From Macropodus opercularis (Eukaryota > Chordata > Actinopteri > Anabantiformes > Osphronemidae): a stretch of DNA of 64,000 nucleotides. Positions 46,740-58,789 of this stretch are shown here, in pieces; the first letter of the stretch is position 1, and each line of letters opens with the position of its first letter. The stretch spans positions 4,532,501 to 4,596,500 of the forward strand of contig CM061091.1 of NCBI GenBank assembly GCA_030770545.1, given 5' to 3'. The notes beneath the pieces were generated by a model. It did no database searches and was not told where the DNA came from. It saw only the letters and a list, made by a program, of their open reading frames with translations. The translations under genes and the position numbers were made by a program.

Positions 46740-47440
46740 GCTAGAGCCCTTTACAGGCTGATAACTCAAAGAGCATGATGGATAATGGCAGGCACTTTGA
46801 ACTAAGGCTTATCCAAATACAGCACAAGGAACTGCCCTTTAACTTACACACTCCCCATTCAATAACACAGTCAATAACACATACCTGAACTTCCATGTAG
46901 GATTAATGCTCGTCAATATGAGCCCTGGAAACACCCATGTTTTTCTGCACTGTAATTCTCGACACGTACAAACTCAAATCGTATGAAAGATCATTTGTGC
47001 ATGTGCGAATGAGCTGCCTTTGTTTGCTGCTACTTCTCCCTGCCAGGACCTACTCTGCGTAATGGCTGTAGATGTGTACTCCTTCACAGTTCATTTGATG
47101 TTGTTATCTTGGATTAGCCACAGGATTCCTCCTCGTCTGTAGCTAGTGCTCTGCAGAGCCCTCAGGTTATAGGCCCTCGTCTCAGCCATCTTACTAAACG
47201 ACTTAACCAAACTAATGAATTACCCAATTAATCAGAGCAGGACCCTCTCTCTTCCCTTAAGTGCTCATTCATAGATGGAGTCTGCCTCTTTGACCTCTAT
47301 TCCTCTAGGGCTGTTTCAACCAGCTTCACCGTGTAACATTAAATAAATATCATTTCAAGGCCATATTAATTCCTCACATACCCGTCCGCAAGTAATTAGT
47401 CACACTCACTATATGCATTCTAGGATGTCAATAATTGCGT
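46740..47440. promoter_or_regulatory. Strong candidate conserved non-coding element
   Basis: About 700 bp with no simple repeat. Words include GATAATGG near 46781, GGATTAATGC near 46901, TTGGATTAGCC near 47109, CAATTAATCA (47225-47234) and CCATATTAATTCC near 47362, then GTAATTAGTC near 47391. CAATTAATCA is also found at 10299-10308. Together with the next two blocks it forms the densest regulatory-looking stretch of the window (46.7-48.8 kb). Confidence 0.42.
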
Positions 47441-47739
47441 GTCCCTCACCATGTATACGTACGTATATGTGTGTGAGCATGCCTGCACAGAATGTATGCA
47501 TTTAAACCGAGTCCAATTCAACCACTTCCTCCCTCCGTCAGGCTTATCTGTAGCTGCTGGGGACAAAAATCATTTGTGGTGGAGTAAAATGACTGAAAAT
47601 AATGGGGAAATATCAAGTGCATCTTTTTGCTCCCCCATTTATTTCGCCCGCTCTGAGTGAGTTTATCGGGCCTAACACATCGCAACATACCTCCTCCTTT
47701 TTATTTTACTTAGATTTTATTTTGCCCACTCAAACTTTT
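47441..47739. other. Linker between candidate elements
   Basis: TG/TA-containing sequence (ACGTACGTATATG near 47458) and AT-rich DNA. No distinct feature. Confidence 0.4.
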
Positions 47740-48240
47740 CATTTTCTGACAGATTGAGGCACGCTATTTAACAGTTTTATTCATCTGTGCCTGCAGGCTG
47801 GGACTGACGTTACAGTCAATAAAAACCGGAGAGCTTTGCAGGCACCTCTTCTTCCCCCTTCCTTTTGTGTGCAAAGTGGCAGCCGTGAATTTAATCGAGG
47901 GAGAATGTTGTGATTACTTAATGGTTTCCCAGGCAGCCGTGGACTGGAGAATTAAATTCCGCATCTGCTTTCCAAGGCGTTAATCTCCTCTCCTCACATT
48001 CCGCCTGTTATGATGTGCACACAAGAGATAATGTTTAAACCGACTAAAGCAGGGTAAACCAGCGCAGGCTGTTATTGGCTTTATAATTACATAATTAACT
48101 TTTTGTTTCTAATCGTTACAGAGGTAATGGCTCCGCTAAAACGAGGGGCATCTGCTGAGCAGAAAAACCAAATCAAAAATCAATAATCCATAGAATACCA
48201 TTACAGTAAGTGCTTAGTACTGAATCACAAGAGCGAGAGA
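47740..48240. promoter_or_regulatory. Strong candidate conserved non-coding element
   Basis: Two TAATTA sites 8 bp apart (48084-48089 and 48092-48097) follow GTTATTGG (reverse CCAAT). ATCAAAAATCAATAATCC (48173-48190) combines TCF/LEF-like and K50-type words. TTTAATCGAGG near 47889 and AATTAAATTCC near 47950 add further cores. Repeat-free throughout. Confidence 0.43.
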
Positions 48241-48419
48241 CAGGACGATGGTGCAAAAAGGGAAAGTGGGTTTGTCTCCTGTCTTCTGCCTTTTCTTTTC
48301 CTTTCTCCCTTTTCCCGTGCACTAAATGAACCTCATTTGGAGAGTGTTATCTGTGGGAGAGGAGGCACAGCAGCTGTGGGGTGTAGCAGGGTATCAGGCT
48401 CTGCCAGGTGCATGGCAGG

Positions 48420-48830
48420 AGAGAGAGGGCCAAGCGTCACCGTAAATTACACCTGGCCTCCCAGCGCTGCTATTGTAGGGCGATTGACCCACTCCAGATG
48501 AATTCCATTTTCTGCAGGTCCCTCCTTATTTCTAATTTACATTGTGATCATATATGTCTGAAAAATGATATCATAAAAAAGATGAATGTACTAATTACCT
48601 CTCCCCTTATCTCCCCCTCGCCCGGTGCTCACCCCTTTGGACTTGCTCCTCGCAGCATGTAAGTATGTCACTTATTTCATTGTGACAGGCGTAATGTATT
48701 CACAAAAGTGCACCATAAATACAGGCGTTCAGGTTGGCCACCTTGCACTTATACCAAGGGCCTCACAATGCCATGCCTGCTTAAATGAATGGCGAATTGA
48801 CAAACATTTCTAGAGCCAAATTACCCCCGA
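48420..48830. promoter_or_regulatory. Candidate conserved non-coding element
   Basis: CTAATTAC (48591-48598), CTAATTTACATTGTGATC (48533-48550, homeodomain plus SOX-type CATTGTG), and AATGATATCAT (48564-48574, containing the 8-bp palindrome ATGATATCAT core). Repeat-free. Confidence 0.38.
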
Positions 48831-51479
48831 TGTCACTGTGAAATTAGGTTCTTGACCCGGCCTCTGATGTATGCTTATATTTCTACATATTTTCCCCGTC
48901 GATTTTCATGCATGGCGTCTAGCCGTTGCACTGCGAGACGGGACTTCCTATGAGAAAGGGGTTAGAGGTATTTTAATACACCTGTGAAATGAGACTCTAC
49001 TCGTCATGAATATGCTAAAGTAGAGCTGTCACAGCAGTCAGAGTGATATCCCCTCACCTTCTGCCAGATGAGCTCAGAGGGGGCATAACTGACTTCTACT
49101 CTGAGGGATGTGGGAAACCAGGCTTATGCTGCCTGCCAGTGTCATTTTAACAAATAGGCCTATTAGCAGTTCAGAGGCCAAGGACAACAGCAAGGTTGCG
49201 CAACCACATATAAGAGAAATATTGAGTTGGCTGATAGCTGCTGATTTTCGGTGTTCCCATTTCATTACTACGCAGCCTTGTCTGAATGTCTTCTGTGTCC
49301 GGCCATCAGGGAGGACTTCCTGTGTGTTTATGTCTCCTCACCTTGAGATGAACTTGTAGGCTGTCTGTCAACATCTGTTTGCTTAAGATCTCACCTTTGA
49401 AATGACTTTGACTTTGTGTGTGTGTGTGTGTGTGCGCGTCTGCCTGTCTGTCTAGTGCCTCTGCATCTGTTAGGCTCTTCAACCACACATGCTCTGTCAT
49501 TCGACTCTGTATTTCATGACACTGGGCTTTGGCATTTGACCTCCTGACCTCTTTCCCACTCTGCTATAACCATCCATGGGAGTCCAGCGTGGACAGAAAT
49601 ATAATGGAGATTTGCAAACATTTAATACATCACACCACCTAAATAAGAGTTTAGCCTTTAAATGAAATTATGTCCCTTTAAAATGAATGTCAACTCAGTA
49701 CAGTAACTGTAACCATGTGACTTTTAGACACTGACTACTTTTCATCTCTGCAACTTCCGTAGGAGAGTAAAGCCTGGCATGACAAATAAGCCTCCTCCTA
49801 CAAATACCTCATTTTGTGTGCAGCCATTACCCTTTGGTGTCACATTTGGCATTTGTTTAAAGTTGAGTCTTTCCAGGCACAAAGGCGCGATCTCTAACTG
49901 TAAAAGCCAACGTGAAACGCTTTGCTTAACCTGCTGACACAAAGGAACCACTTAAGCAGTTTTTCCCTTTATCCTCTACAAGCTCAATGACTCACTTTCC
50001 ATTTGAAATCAATAATTGGGGGAGGGGGGGCTGTGACTGAAAGTTACCAGCAGGAACACGCATGGACTGAAATCCACTGTAAGTCCACCGGGTTTGGATG
50101 AGTCAGGATGTGCACGCATCTGTATCTCCAGCACCTGTGGTAGCTGATGGTGGAAAAGGAGCAGACCCAGGAAGCAAAGCTGTTCAAGGGGGCGGGTTGA
50201 ATACTAGGCACAGCCTCATCCCCTGAGCCAGTGTCAGCGTCTGGGGGGCATGAGGCCACCTGGCCAAAGAAGGGAGCGGCAGTGATTAATGCACCTTGTT
50301 TAGGGTGCTATCATCGGAATGAGACGGACGAGGGCTCAGGATGATGGATGAGGGCCGTAGCGAGGGCTGATAAGACATGGCCCATGAATCTGCTCTACAT
50401 CATCGGCTTCTTTGATCACTGACAGAGGTTCAGAGATGGGTCTGTGCATCTGTCCAAACAAACAAAAGCGTCTTCCCTCCCAGAACACTCCCTTACACTC
50501 CTCATCACTGCAGTGCAGCCATCCAACGGCCCCCTGCCCCAATACTCTGCGTGTCAAGTTAGCCTTCGGTCCTTACCAAACAGAGGCGCGACAGAAACGG
50601 AATGGGAGAAAAGGCATGCATGTGAGAGCGAGATGGAGGGGAATAGACAGCTAGAGAGAATGTGCAACGTGAATTGGAAAAGACAGAAAGGCGGAGAGGC
50701 CACAAAGTACCCATAAGGGGGGCTTGGAGCCTGTGAACCATGGCAGCATGCTTTAAAGCCCCCCAAAAGAAGCCCTCCACTGCAATGACAGATTCGGCAG
50801 ATAAGGGATGATCCATGAAAGCCGATCGGTGTGCTGACAGCAGGAGAGAGGCCTTGGCCCCGGCCAGTGGGATGCATTACCGTGGGCAAACGCAGCTGTC
50901 GGGGCCAAACGGGCCCTCAGCTTTCTGCAATGCCACCACACTGACATCACACTGCCAGAGCCTGGGCCTGCAGGCTCCAGTCTTTCTAGTTACTCAACAA
51001 TGCATTCCAGCACGGAAACATTCCCAGGCCACTCTATTGCACAACTTAATTTTGTTGGGGTTTATCAGCTGAAAGGAGTTGAAATTAACCTATCTCAGCA
51101 ATTCTGGTGTTATTCTGACATATTGACAGTGTGTAAAGGAATGCCGGGGCATAGTGAGTGAAGGATTTCTGACAGGTAAGGCATAAAAGATTAGACTTGG
51201 ATTTATTCTTAAGAATCACGTTGCGCTGCAGTTACAAGGGCTCTATTTCTCTTCTGACGCTGTAAGACTAAGGAGCTTTAGCGCTAGTCTCACGATAGAC
51301 AGACAGAAATATGGACGGCATGGAGAATGAGATCCACTGTGTAAAACAGCAGACTTTCATGTACTTTCCCTGCTGAACACACGGCCGCACTGCGCTTATT
51401 CCACCAACCTCCAAAGAAAATTACCCCATCTACCAAGGGGGCTGGGAAAAAAAGGAGTGCAGACGATTCCCTCAAGGAA
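48831..51479. other. Unique non-coding DNA with a TG run
   Basis: A (TG)n run of about 20 bp lies at 49415-49434 followed by CGCG. A G-run patch (GGGGGAGGGGGGG) is near 50018-50030. Overlapping open frames at 50044-50889 reflect GC-rich local composition. No gene recognised. Confidence 0.42.
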
Positions 51480-52025
51480 ATGAAAGGCAGTAATAAGCTA
51501 TTTAATTTATACTTGAAATTATTTTATGCTCAATAGATACACTCTGGGTCCTTATTGCTATTTAAATGATTATTCTCGCCAAATTATTTTAATCCATTTT
51601 CAGAGGAAAAATTTTCTACATCCTCATTTAAACAGCTAAATGGGGGCATCTTTTAACTTCTTTCCGTTGACATAGTAAATTAGAGAACTAAAGGGCCTCC
51701 CTTTATTTTGGCAATCACTTCAAAGTGTGAGCACAGTAATGGATATCCTCGTCTACTAATGCTGCATTATTTTACATACAAATGCTGATTTAAATGCTCG
51801 TTCTTATGGTTCATTGGCTTACCATTAAATTGTTTGTTTGAGTCTGTCATTTTATGAGAGGCATTAAAAACAACCTTGAAGTAAGCAAATGGCGAGATAT
51901 GGTGGGAATACTGCTTTGTTCGCTCACAGTCAGAATCGCTGTAATTAACATTAACACGATAAACAAACAGGACTTTGGCTTTGGTGCCAGATTTAGGAAC
52001 ATTTTTTAACAAAGTTCAGTGTAAA
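51480..52025. promoter_or_regulatory. Strong candidate conserved non-coding element
   Basis: About 540 bp of AT-rich but non-repetitive DNA with TTTAATTTAT near 51500, TTTAAATGATTATTC near 51561, AAATTATTTTAATCC near 51580 (ending in a K50-type TAATCC) and GTAATTAACATTAAC near 51940. Long even texture without microsatellites distinguishes it from the flanks. Confidence 0.42.
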
Positions 52026-53009
52026 CACCGTATTTCAAGGACGTGAGAACCTTATGTACTGTACACTGTGCAAGACAAACTATAAGCGCAGTCAGCCATG
52101 GATGCATAGAGACACCCATTCACAGCTCTATATCTGAGAGATAGGAACTGGGGATATGTAACTCACGGCTCTGACCTTGGTCTGAGAACCGACTGCTTTG
52201 GTCTTTTTCTCTTTTTGATCTTGTATCTCTCAGAGTCCTGCTTCATCTCTCTCCATGTCTAAATCCTGCCCCTCTCTCTCTCTCACTCCTCTTCTCTCCA
52301 TTCTCTTGCTCACCTTTCTACTCACATTAAAAGCTGAACTGAATACATGAAAAGATTGGTGACCTTTTAATGAAAATGTCAGTATTCCTGTAGAGGTGGG
52401 GAGAGGCAAGCGCTGTGTTTCAGAGACCAAGCACTAGTCTCCATGACACTTGAGCCTTCACAAACTGGACTACATGTTCCGTGACAGCCCCTAAATGTCT
52501 CTTTTTCTTCACGTCTACACATCTAAGTGTTTTCTCTGACAAGACCGTCTCTTTTGAAAATCCAGATGATTTTAGTTGGCGCTTTTTAAAGGGATTTTTG
52601 TTATTCCCACAGCAATAGCAACATGCATGATGATCCTATATAACAGACATGGCTCACTTAAATAGAAAGTGTAAAATTGATGACAGTAAAGATGTGTCAA
52701 ATATAAATTGCTCAATCTATCCAGATGTTGTACACTAAAGTCAGGACAATTACACAGACAGAGAAAGAGACTGGGTGAATAATTCCTTGGTGATTTCTGA
52801 AGCTTCAACTACATGTGAGTTTGACAGACATGCACCTGAAAAGAGAAGAAAAATAAAACCTTGATAAGGCTAATGTCACTTTGATGTCTTTCTAGCACTC
52901 CAGCTTTGTCTCCTTCTCTTTACCTCTCCGCTTAGGCTTCTGAGTCCACCTTAACATTTTGAAATGCAGATCTTCCTGGCTCACGGTAGCAGGTGCCACA
53001 CAGAGCAGT
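52026..53009. other. Unique DNA with a polypyrimidine tract
   Basis: 52201-52322 is strongly pyrimidine-rich, with (CT)n near 52271-52285. The remainder is single-copy AT-rich DNA. Confidence 0.45.
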
Positions 53010-53300
53010 CGTGATCATTTGTCGACTGTACCCCAGCCTTTTGTCACATTTTGTCTTCCATCTCTATTTTTAGTGTGGCAAAAAGACGTCAAGGCGAAGG
53101 TGTACTTTAAGAAAGTGACAACCTGACGCCCAGCTTTATTTGATGCTTGCCAGATCAAAGCCTCACTGCAGGGCACGCTAATTTGAAGTCCACCGCAGTG
53201 ATGATCGCTGTGCATGATTACCCCACAATGGCACTCCTATTAATCACATCACTCTGATTATTCTAATTTGATTTGACTCAATGATGCCTCCCCCCTGTCC
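53010..53300. promoter_or_regulatory. Candidate conserved non-coding element
   Basis: ATTAATCA (53239-53246), TGATTA (53255-53260) and CTAATTTG (53263-53270) lie within 32 bp, after GCTAATTTGAAG near 53178 and GATGATCGCTGTGCATGATTA around 53199. Repeat-free. Confidence 0.36.
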
Positions 53301-53443
53301 TACCTCTATCTCAGTGGCCCATTCTCTCTCTCTCATCACCGTCATCACAACATCTCCCAATAAAACTGTCAAGTGGGGCGACTGCTCTCCACAGTAAGTG
53401 GATGACATTTAAAAGGCTACAACATGACTGACAGTGTACTCAC

Positions 53444-53521
53444 AGGGGGAGGGAGTGAGAGTGCAGAGGGAGGAGGAAGACAAGGAGAGAGAGAGACAAG
53501 GAAGATGAGGGAAGGAGGGGA
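53444..53521 (+). repeat. Polypurine tract
   Basis: Nearly continuous G/A for about 78 bp with few pyrimidine interruptions, including GAGAGAGAGAGA. Such tracts can form triplex (H-DNA) and are often nucleosome-poor. Confidence 0.85.
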
Positions 53522-53765
53522 TGCCCATGTTAATACTTACAAATGACTAATGTCTCCCCCAGCAGGTGCCACGGCCAGACAAACTGGATAAATATTGAGA
53601 TTCCTCCGAGCACAGCAGCATACGAAATGAAACCCAACTGTTTGTGATGCAGCGCTGTAAAAATGAGTGGCCCTGTTGGGTAGCTCAGCCTTGTCTGTAT
53701 CTATCAGTCTGCCCGGCTAATTTCCCTGCGATATCTAGCTATACAGACCACAGTTACATTTCAGG
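53522..53765. promoter_or_regulatory. Candidate conserved non-coding element
   Basis: Begins directly after the polypurine tract with TTAATACTTACAAATGAC. It continues with GATAAATATTGAG near 53588 and GGCTAATTTCC near 53714. Repeat-free. Confidence 0.32.
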
Positions 53766-55429
53766 AAAGATTCTCTTTCATCCAGGTGAGCTTGTCTGGA
53801 AGTTGAGTCACGACAACATTGTTTCCAACGTATTAGCCAGCCATGACCCTGTTTTTACCCAACTGTGCTGCTAAAATTAAAAACTGAGTTATTATAAAGG
53901 TTCTTTGAACTGCAGAGTTTCCCAAAACATTAATGATTTTCCTCCCTCATCCCAAAATAATCCCAGAAGTGACTTTTCCTGTTGTTAGACACTCGTCTGT
54001 GAACAGATCTTCACCATGCTTGGCTAGAGTGACAGCCCCACCCTGACTCTTTGGTCGCAGCCAGTGAAAGCTTTCATGCGTCATACACAGTGTGTCCCGG
54101 CCCAGAGTCAAGACAACACCAGAGTACATCCTCTTTCCAGACAATAGACCTGGCCTGGCATGTTCTACCCACACAGCAGGCGTCCACCACTCCGCAGTGG
54201 GCAGGAAGCCTCTCCAGCTGACCCACTGACTCCTCACATGTACAGTTACAGGAAATTCCCTCAGCCTGCCGGTGCTCACAGGTTAAACACGTTAGTCTGT
54301 CCACTCCCACTGATGCACTCTGTTTGAGATTCACATCAGTCAATCAGGAAAGTCTCTTTTTAGTGTATTCAAGTAGAGGAAATGGTGACAAACAAGGAAA
54401 AACTATCATTGGATATTTTTCTAAAAATATCGACAGTTTCCATAAAACTGTATCACAATCATTGATTTTATTTTGCTGGAATTGACTCTGTCTCACTCTG
54501 TGTCTACATCTACACTGCAGTTAAATACAGTTTTGTATGAAATGTAATTGTAACCGGATAATGTCTTTGTTTCACATAATGAACATGGTGACATTTAACA
54601 TACATGTGGCCCATGTTCCCAGTCAAAATGTGTGTTTTGTAGAAACATCAGATCTTGTAATACAGTGTTGCATTCAAACACGCCGTGATTCAGTTATTGA
54701 TTATGTTGAATTGAGAAATCTATGTCTGCTTTTCTGCATGTATGCAGTATAAAAGAAATGTACAAAGGGAAAATGTAAACGAGCGCACGCACACACATTC
54801 AAGACTCCTTCCTGCTGCACACTCCTAGGCTTGTAAAATTCACACCTATCGGGCCAGAGTGCCCAGGCAGAATGGCCCATTTGGCCTGCAGATGGTACTC
54901 CTGGTAAAGTATGGTGTAATTGGTGCACAACCATGGCCCTGTGTGGACTAGCAGCCAGGGGCAACACGTTTTCTGGACAAAGGGTAGGAAGTTTTTGGCT
55001 CAGTGATGTTTTGTGGAAGAACCACAGGCCATAATGCTGTAGCCATATGTTGTGTAAGTCTTATAGAGCCTGTATGTCTTTGTGCGTGTAGCTGGAGGGT
55101 CACACGTCTTTGTGTGCAGTGTGTTATGCTGTGACACTGCCATTATGGATGAGTGCTGACAGCCGGTGGAATGGCCACAGACAGAGGGCTTGTACTTGTT
55201 GTGTTAACACTGGCGGGACACAATAATCTGCTACTTGTAAAGCAGGTATCGTCCTGACAAAACCATTATTGTCTCCACATGGTAATGAGGGCTGGGGAGG
55301 GACTGGGAAATAGATTTAGAGGAGGCTGGTCCTGGGCCATGGCCTGCCTGAGATGTGGGTGTAAGGGTGGGGGAGTGGGGCAGGGAGGCGGGGGAGCGGG
55401 GCATTAGGTTTGTTCTCTTGCATCACTGA
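53766..55429. other. Unique non-coding DNA, no gene seen
   Basis: Single-copy DNA. The overlapping reverse-strand open frames at 53947-54343 carry no domain I know. G-rich DNA occupies 55350-55402. Confidence 0.42.
55357..55401 (+). other. Predicted G-quadruplex cluster
   Basis: Seven runs of three or more G lie within 45 bp (55357-59, 65-67, 69-73, 77-80, 83-85, 90-94, 98-101), with loops of 1 to 5 nt. This strongly fits the G4 pattern on the + strand. Confidence 0.75.
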
Positions 55430-55770
55430 GCACTGGAGAGTTGTCTTAAATTGCCACAATACAAATTAGCTGGGCTGAATAATGGCAGCCGCAGAAGAGG
55501 GGCAAAAACAGATGACAAGCCTGAAGATTTAAGTCAAACATACAATAGCGTTCTGTAATTCCCCCCCACCCCCCCTCTGCCCACGTCTTCCTCTTCGTGC
55601 ATGAGATCAGGGTGGAATATAAAGAAAGGGGGGAAAAAGAAAAAAAACAGGGAGTGTTGTTGGTGTCTTCTAATGAAGCAAGCGAAGATGCAAGTCAATA
55701 GAGCAATTCATTAACAAATCAAAGTCCCCAGGGTCTGCCTGGCAGCATGGCTGTGTTTGAGAAAACCCTC
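55430..55770. promoter_or_regulatory. Candidate conserved non-coding element
   Basis: ATACAAATTAGC near 55460 and CTGAATAATGGC near 55474. A second part holds CAATTCATTAAC (about 55704-55715) and a TCF/LEF-type ATCAAAG (55718-55724). A C-rich patch (55561-55576) and an A-rich patch near 55640 split the block. Confidence 0.34.
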
Positions 55771-57199
55771 TTTCAGAATGGATGCCCATATGCTGAGGGT
55801 CAGGGTGACGCCCCACTCTACATTGTTTACCATTCAGCGTACACACACATGGCCGTTAGGGTCACTACCATCTAACGCGTCCGCTGCGCACACAACAGAA
55901 TTTCCATATGGTCCATGAAAATGAATACGCCGTTGGAACTCCTTCACTTCCCACGACCCGGCCCTCTGCGCCTCTGGCTGCTGTGTGTCCACACATGTCA
56001 GACGGGTGGGTTGGAGAGACAGGTTAGGGGTCAGACGGGGCTCTGGCTTTTACTGATGTTGGGGCCAAGACAAGAGCTTAAAATTCTGTGACCATCATTT
56101 TCATCAGAGCCCAAAATATGCCATTTCTCTCACTTTCACTGTTGTCTACCTCCCTGTCTCCCTTGTCTCCCCCTCTGCAGGACCAGTTTTCCCCCTGCTT
56201 ATGTCTGTAGTGCACCTTTCAGAGGACTTTCAGAACTCTTGCAGCAGTGGCGTTGATGTTGCTTCATAAGAACGTGAGGGCAGTACTGATGGCCGCCTGT
56301 GAGTGTGAAGCCTATTGAGACAGTGGTGACCCACTGAAGAGGATTCCAGCCTGAGGGCACTTCACATGACTCTTTCAAATCCGCACAAATAAAGCTCTTT
56401 ATGGCCTGAAAGTGGCCCCACAGAATGGGTGCTACAGAGCCCCCTGAAAAGCCCAACACGATTGTCATGGATATTACACGACGCGAGCAACAACGAGCCG
56501 AGGAGACAAGTGTTGATCGGGAACAAAACTCGAGCAGACTTTTCCGTGAGGCGGGCCAGGGAATGTTGACAGGTCGGTGAATGGTCTGTTTAACCCTTTG
56601 AAAGTGAATGGGGGCTCCCTGAAAACAAATGCATTCTGATAGACTTTGTACGCACTGGGACATAAAAAGTACACTAAGCCCCTGCAAGGGAACCAGGCAG
56701 AAGGCGAGAGACGAAAATAAGATTGGAAAGGTGGGAATGTGTTTGCGCCAGATTCCATCAGCCCGACTCTTCTATTTTCTGGCTCTGACGCCTCTCTTTT
56801 GAGCTCAACAGAGAGATGATTTAAGCCTTGACTGGGCTCTAGCATCCATTTTGACTGAGCCCATTTAGAGTTTTAGACAGACTGTCTGTTCACAAGAGTA
56901 TGCTGGGTTTTGATGGAGAATGTCAAGCTTGAAGTGAATGCTATTCATCTGGCAACGGTAGTCACTCATTCAGTCACCTAAAAACATTACTACTCTATCA
57001 CTGAGCTCAGACTGTATTATCAGATTTGGCGTAATTTCTCTGTATGAGTTTGACAGTTACACACGAACCCAGCCAAATCGATGTGTGGCCACAGGGAGGT
57101 GTATTGCCTGTAGAAAAAAAATGAGGAAAGAAGTTATAACAATGTCATTAAAAAATTATTATTACTATAAATGCAAATCCTTTACTTTGTAATTAAACT
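55771..57199. other. Unique non-coding DNA, no gene seen
   Basis: The 162-aa and 123-aa reverse-strand frames (56199-56845) are the longest here. They overlap each other in different frames and show no recognisable domain. A pyrimidine tract ending in CTGCAG near 56145-56180 looks like a splice acceptor without a supported exon. Confidence 0.42.
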
Positions 57200-57480
57200 T
57201 TGCTCTAAAACAGATATTACTCCTGCTGATTTAAAATGAGGGCATGTGACAGTTATGAGGCTGTTAATTGCAAAATTGCTCAGCATTGCTAATTGCTCCA
57301 TGGGTGAATGAAATAAGGCTCGAGCTCGGCACTCTGTCAGCGTGACGGGTGCGCGTTGACCACTGTGACAGGCTGCAGCGTCACCTGTGTAGTCATACGT
57401 GATTGACTCACAGATCAAACGTGTGATCGTGGACATTAATATTGACGGGTAATCAACTCTAAACATTTTAGCTCCTTCCT
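57200..57480. promoter_or_regulatory. Strong candidate conserved non-coding element
   Basis: GTTAATTGC (57263-57271) and GCTAATTGC (57288-57296) repeat the same homeodomain-type word 25 bp apart. They are followed by an AP-1-type TGACTCA (57404-57410), CAGATCAAACG near 57411 and ACATTAATATTG near 57434. Repeat-free with moderate CpG content. Confidence 0.42.
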
Positions 57481-58064
57481 CTTACATTTCAGCTGACAAC
57501 GTATCTGAATTCAGTCCGTCATGCATACAAAATGTGGCACTTATATAAGTTGCTGCATGTTCACTGTGCCTACATACTCAAACTCAATATGAGTTTCTTC
57601 CAGCAAACTGCTACAGCCTGGCTGTCACCCTCCAAACTCTCACACAGCCTCCTCAGAGAGCAAAAAAACTTCTCCAGCAGGGCTCCTGCATGCTGACGGT
57701 AATCCTGAACTTTGGAAACTGCAAGGGGGGAAGAGAAATGTGCTTAGTTCAGCTCCTTCTTGTCACAGGGTGTAGTTTGAGTGGGAGCAGACATGGCTGC
57801 CATTGTGGGAGTGTTCTGTGTTGCTGTGTTTGTGTCAGGAAGGCTTTCAGCAGCGAGCCTTGTGACAGTGAGGACGTGTGAGGTGCATTGAGATGTCCTC
57901 GTTCTAGGAATACTGCCACTGCCACCATGAGACCAGCCAATTATGCCTCCAGCATGCAAATGTCTCACAGAGTGAGAGAGACGGAAACAGAGAAAAAGAG
58001 CAAGACAGAGAGCGCGCTAAGACAAAGACACAATGGGGTCTGTGAAGGTTCTATGCGTGCCCCA
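57481..58064. other. Unique non-coding DNA, no gene seen
   Basis: Single-copy DNA with a purine-rich patch at 57973-58015. No feature recognised. Confidence 0.45.
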
Positions 58065-58320
58065 CTCAGCCTGAGACTGTTGTTTAATTGCCATGTTTAC
58101 CCAGCGACTACATCCCATGTCATTAGCACAGAGTGTAGTGTCATTTGTGTTGTCACACCACTCTACAGCACCATGGGGTCATTATTGCTCGACTGGCTTG
58201 AGCTGGGAAAATTGACATATTTTATGTGGGAAATCCTGATACACTCCATGGAGTTGTTTTCCCCGTGCTTTCAAACAGCCATGGGGCCAATTAATTTCTG
58301 ACCAGTCCATATCCTAGGGA
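58065..58320. promoter_or_regulatory. Candidate conserved non-coding element
   Basis: Palindrome AATTAATT (58289-58296) within GGCCAATTAATTTC, plus TTTAATTGCC near 58083 and GGGTCATTATTGC near 58175. Repeat-free. The 137-aa frame across it (57888-58301) has no protein features. Confidence 0.38.
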
Positions 58321-58789
58321 CTGCTGTTGCTTTTAATGGTCTGGTTAGCTCTGGCTCACATGTCACTGCGTGTTTGATGAGAAAGATAACGGTAGCCTTT
58401 GGAAACAGGGTCACGAGAGATGAAAAGAATAAATATAGAGGATACATACGGCATCTTAATATAAATGAGTCGGCATCAACAATTATGCATATTCACCCAC
58501 GTTGATATTAGTATTCAAAGAATTTTAAATAACCTTTAGTATTTTTTGCTGCAGTCTGAAACTAATGAACAAGAACAAGAATGCAGGCAGACATTTGCAT
58601 TTGTTTTCTATTTTGTGGCCACTGTTTTCATTTTTAAAAACCTTCTTATAAAGCTGGTTCTCTGTTAGCCAGTGTTTTACAAACAGTGGAAGGAGAACAG
58701 AAAGGATAAACACAAAATACAGAGTAGTGGGAGGTGAAAAAAAAAAATCTCTGAGTCCCTGACTGCCTGGTCAACACAGGTGGCAGATT
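58321..58789. other. AT-rich unique DNA, no gene seen
   Basis: AT-rich single-copy sequence with an A-run at 58738-58747. No distinct motif group. Confidence 0.45.

Noticed and set aside
56199..56845. Overlapping 162- and 123-aa reverse-strand frames
   Set aside because: They occupy different phases of the same DNA with no recognisable domain or splice context.
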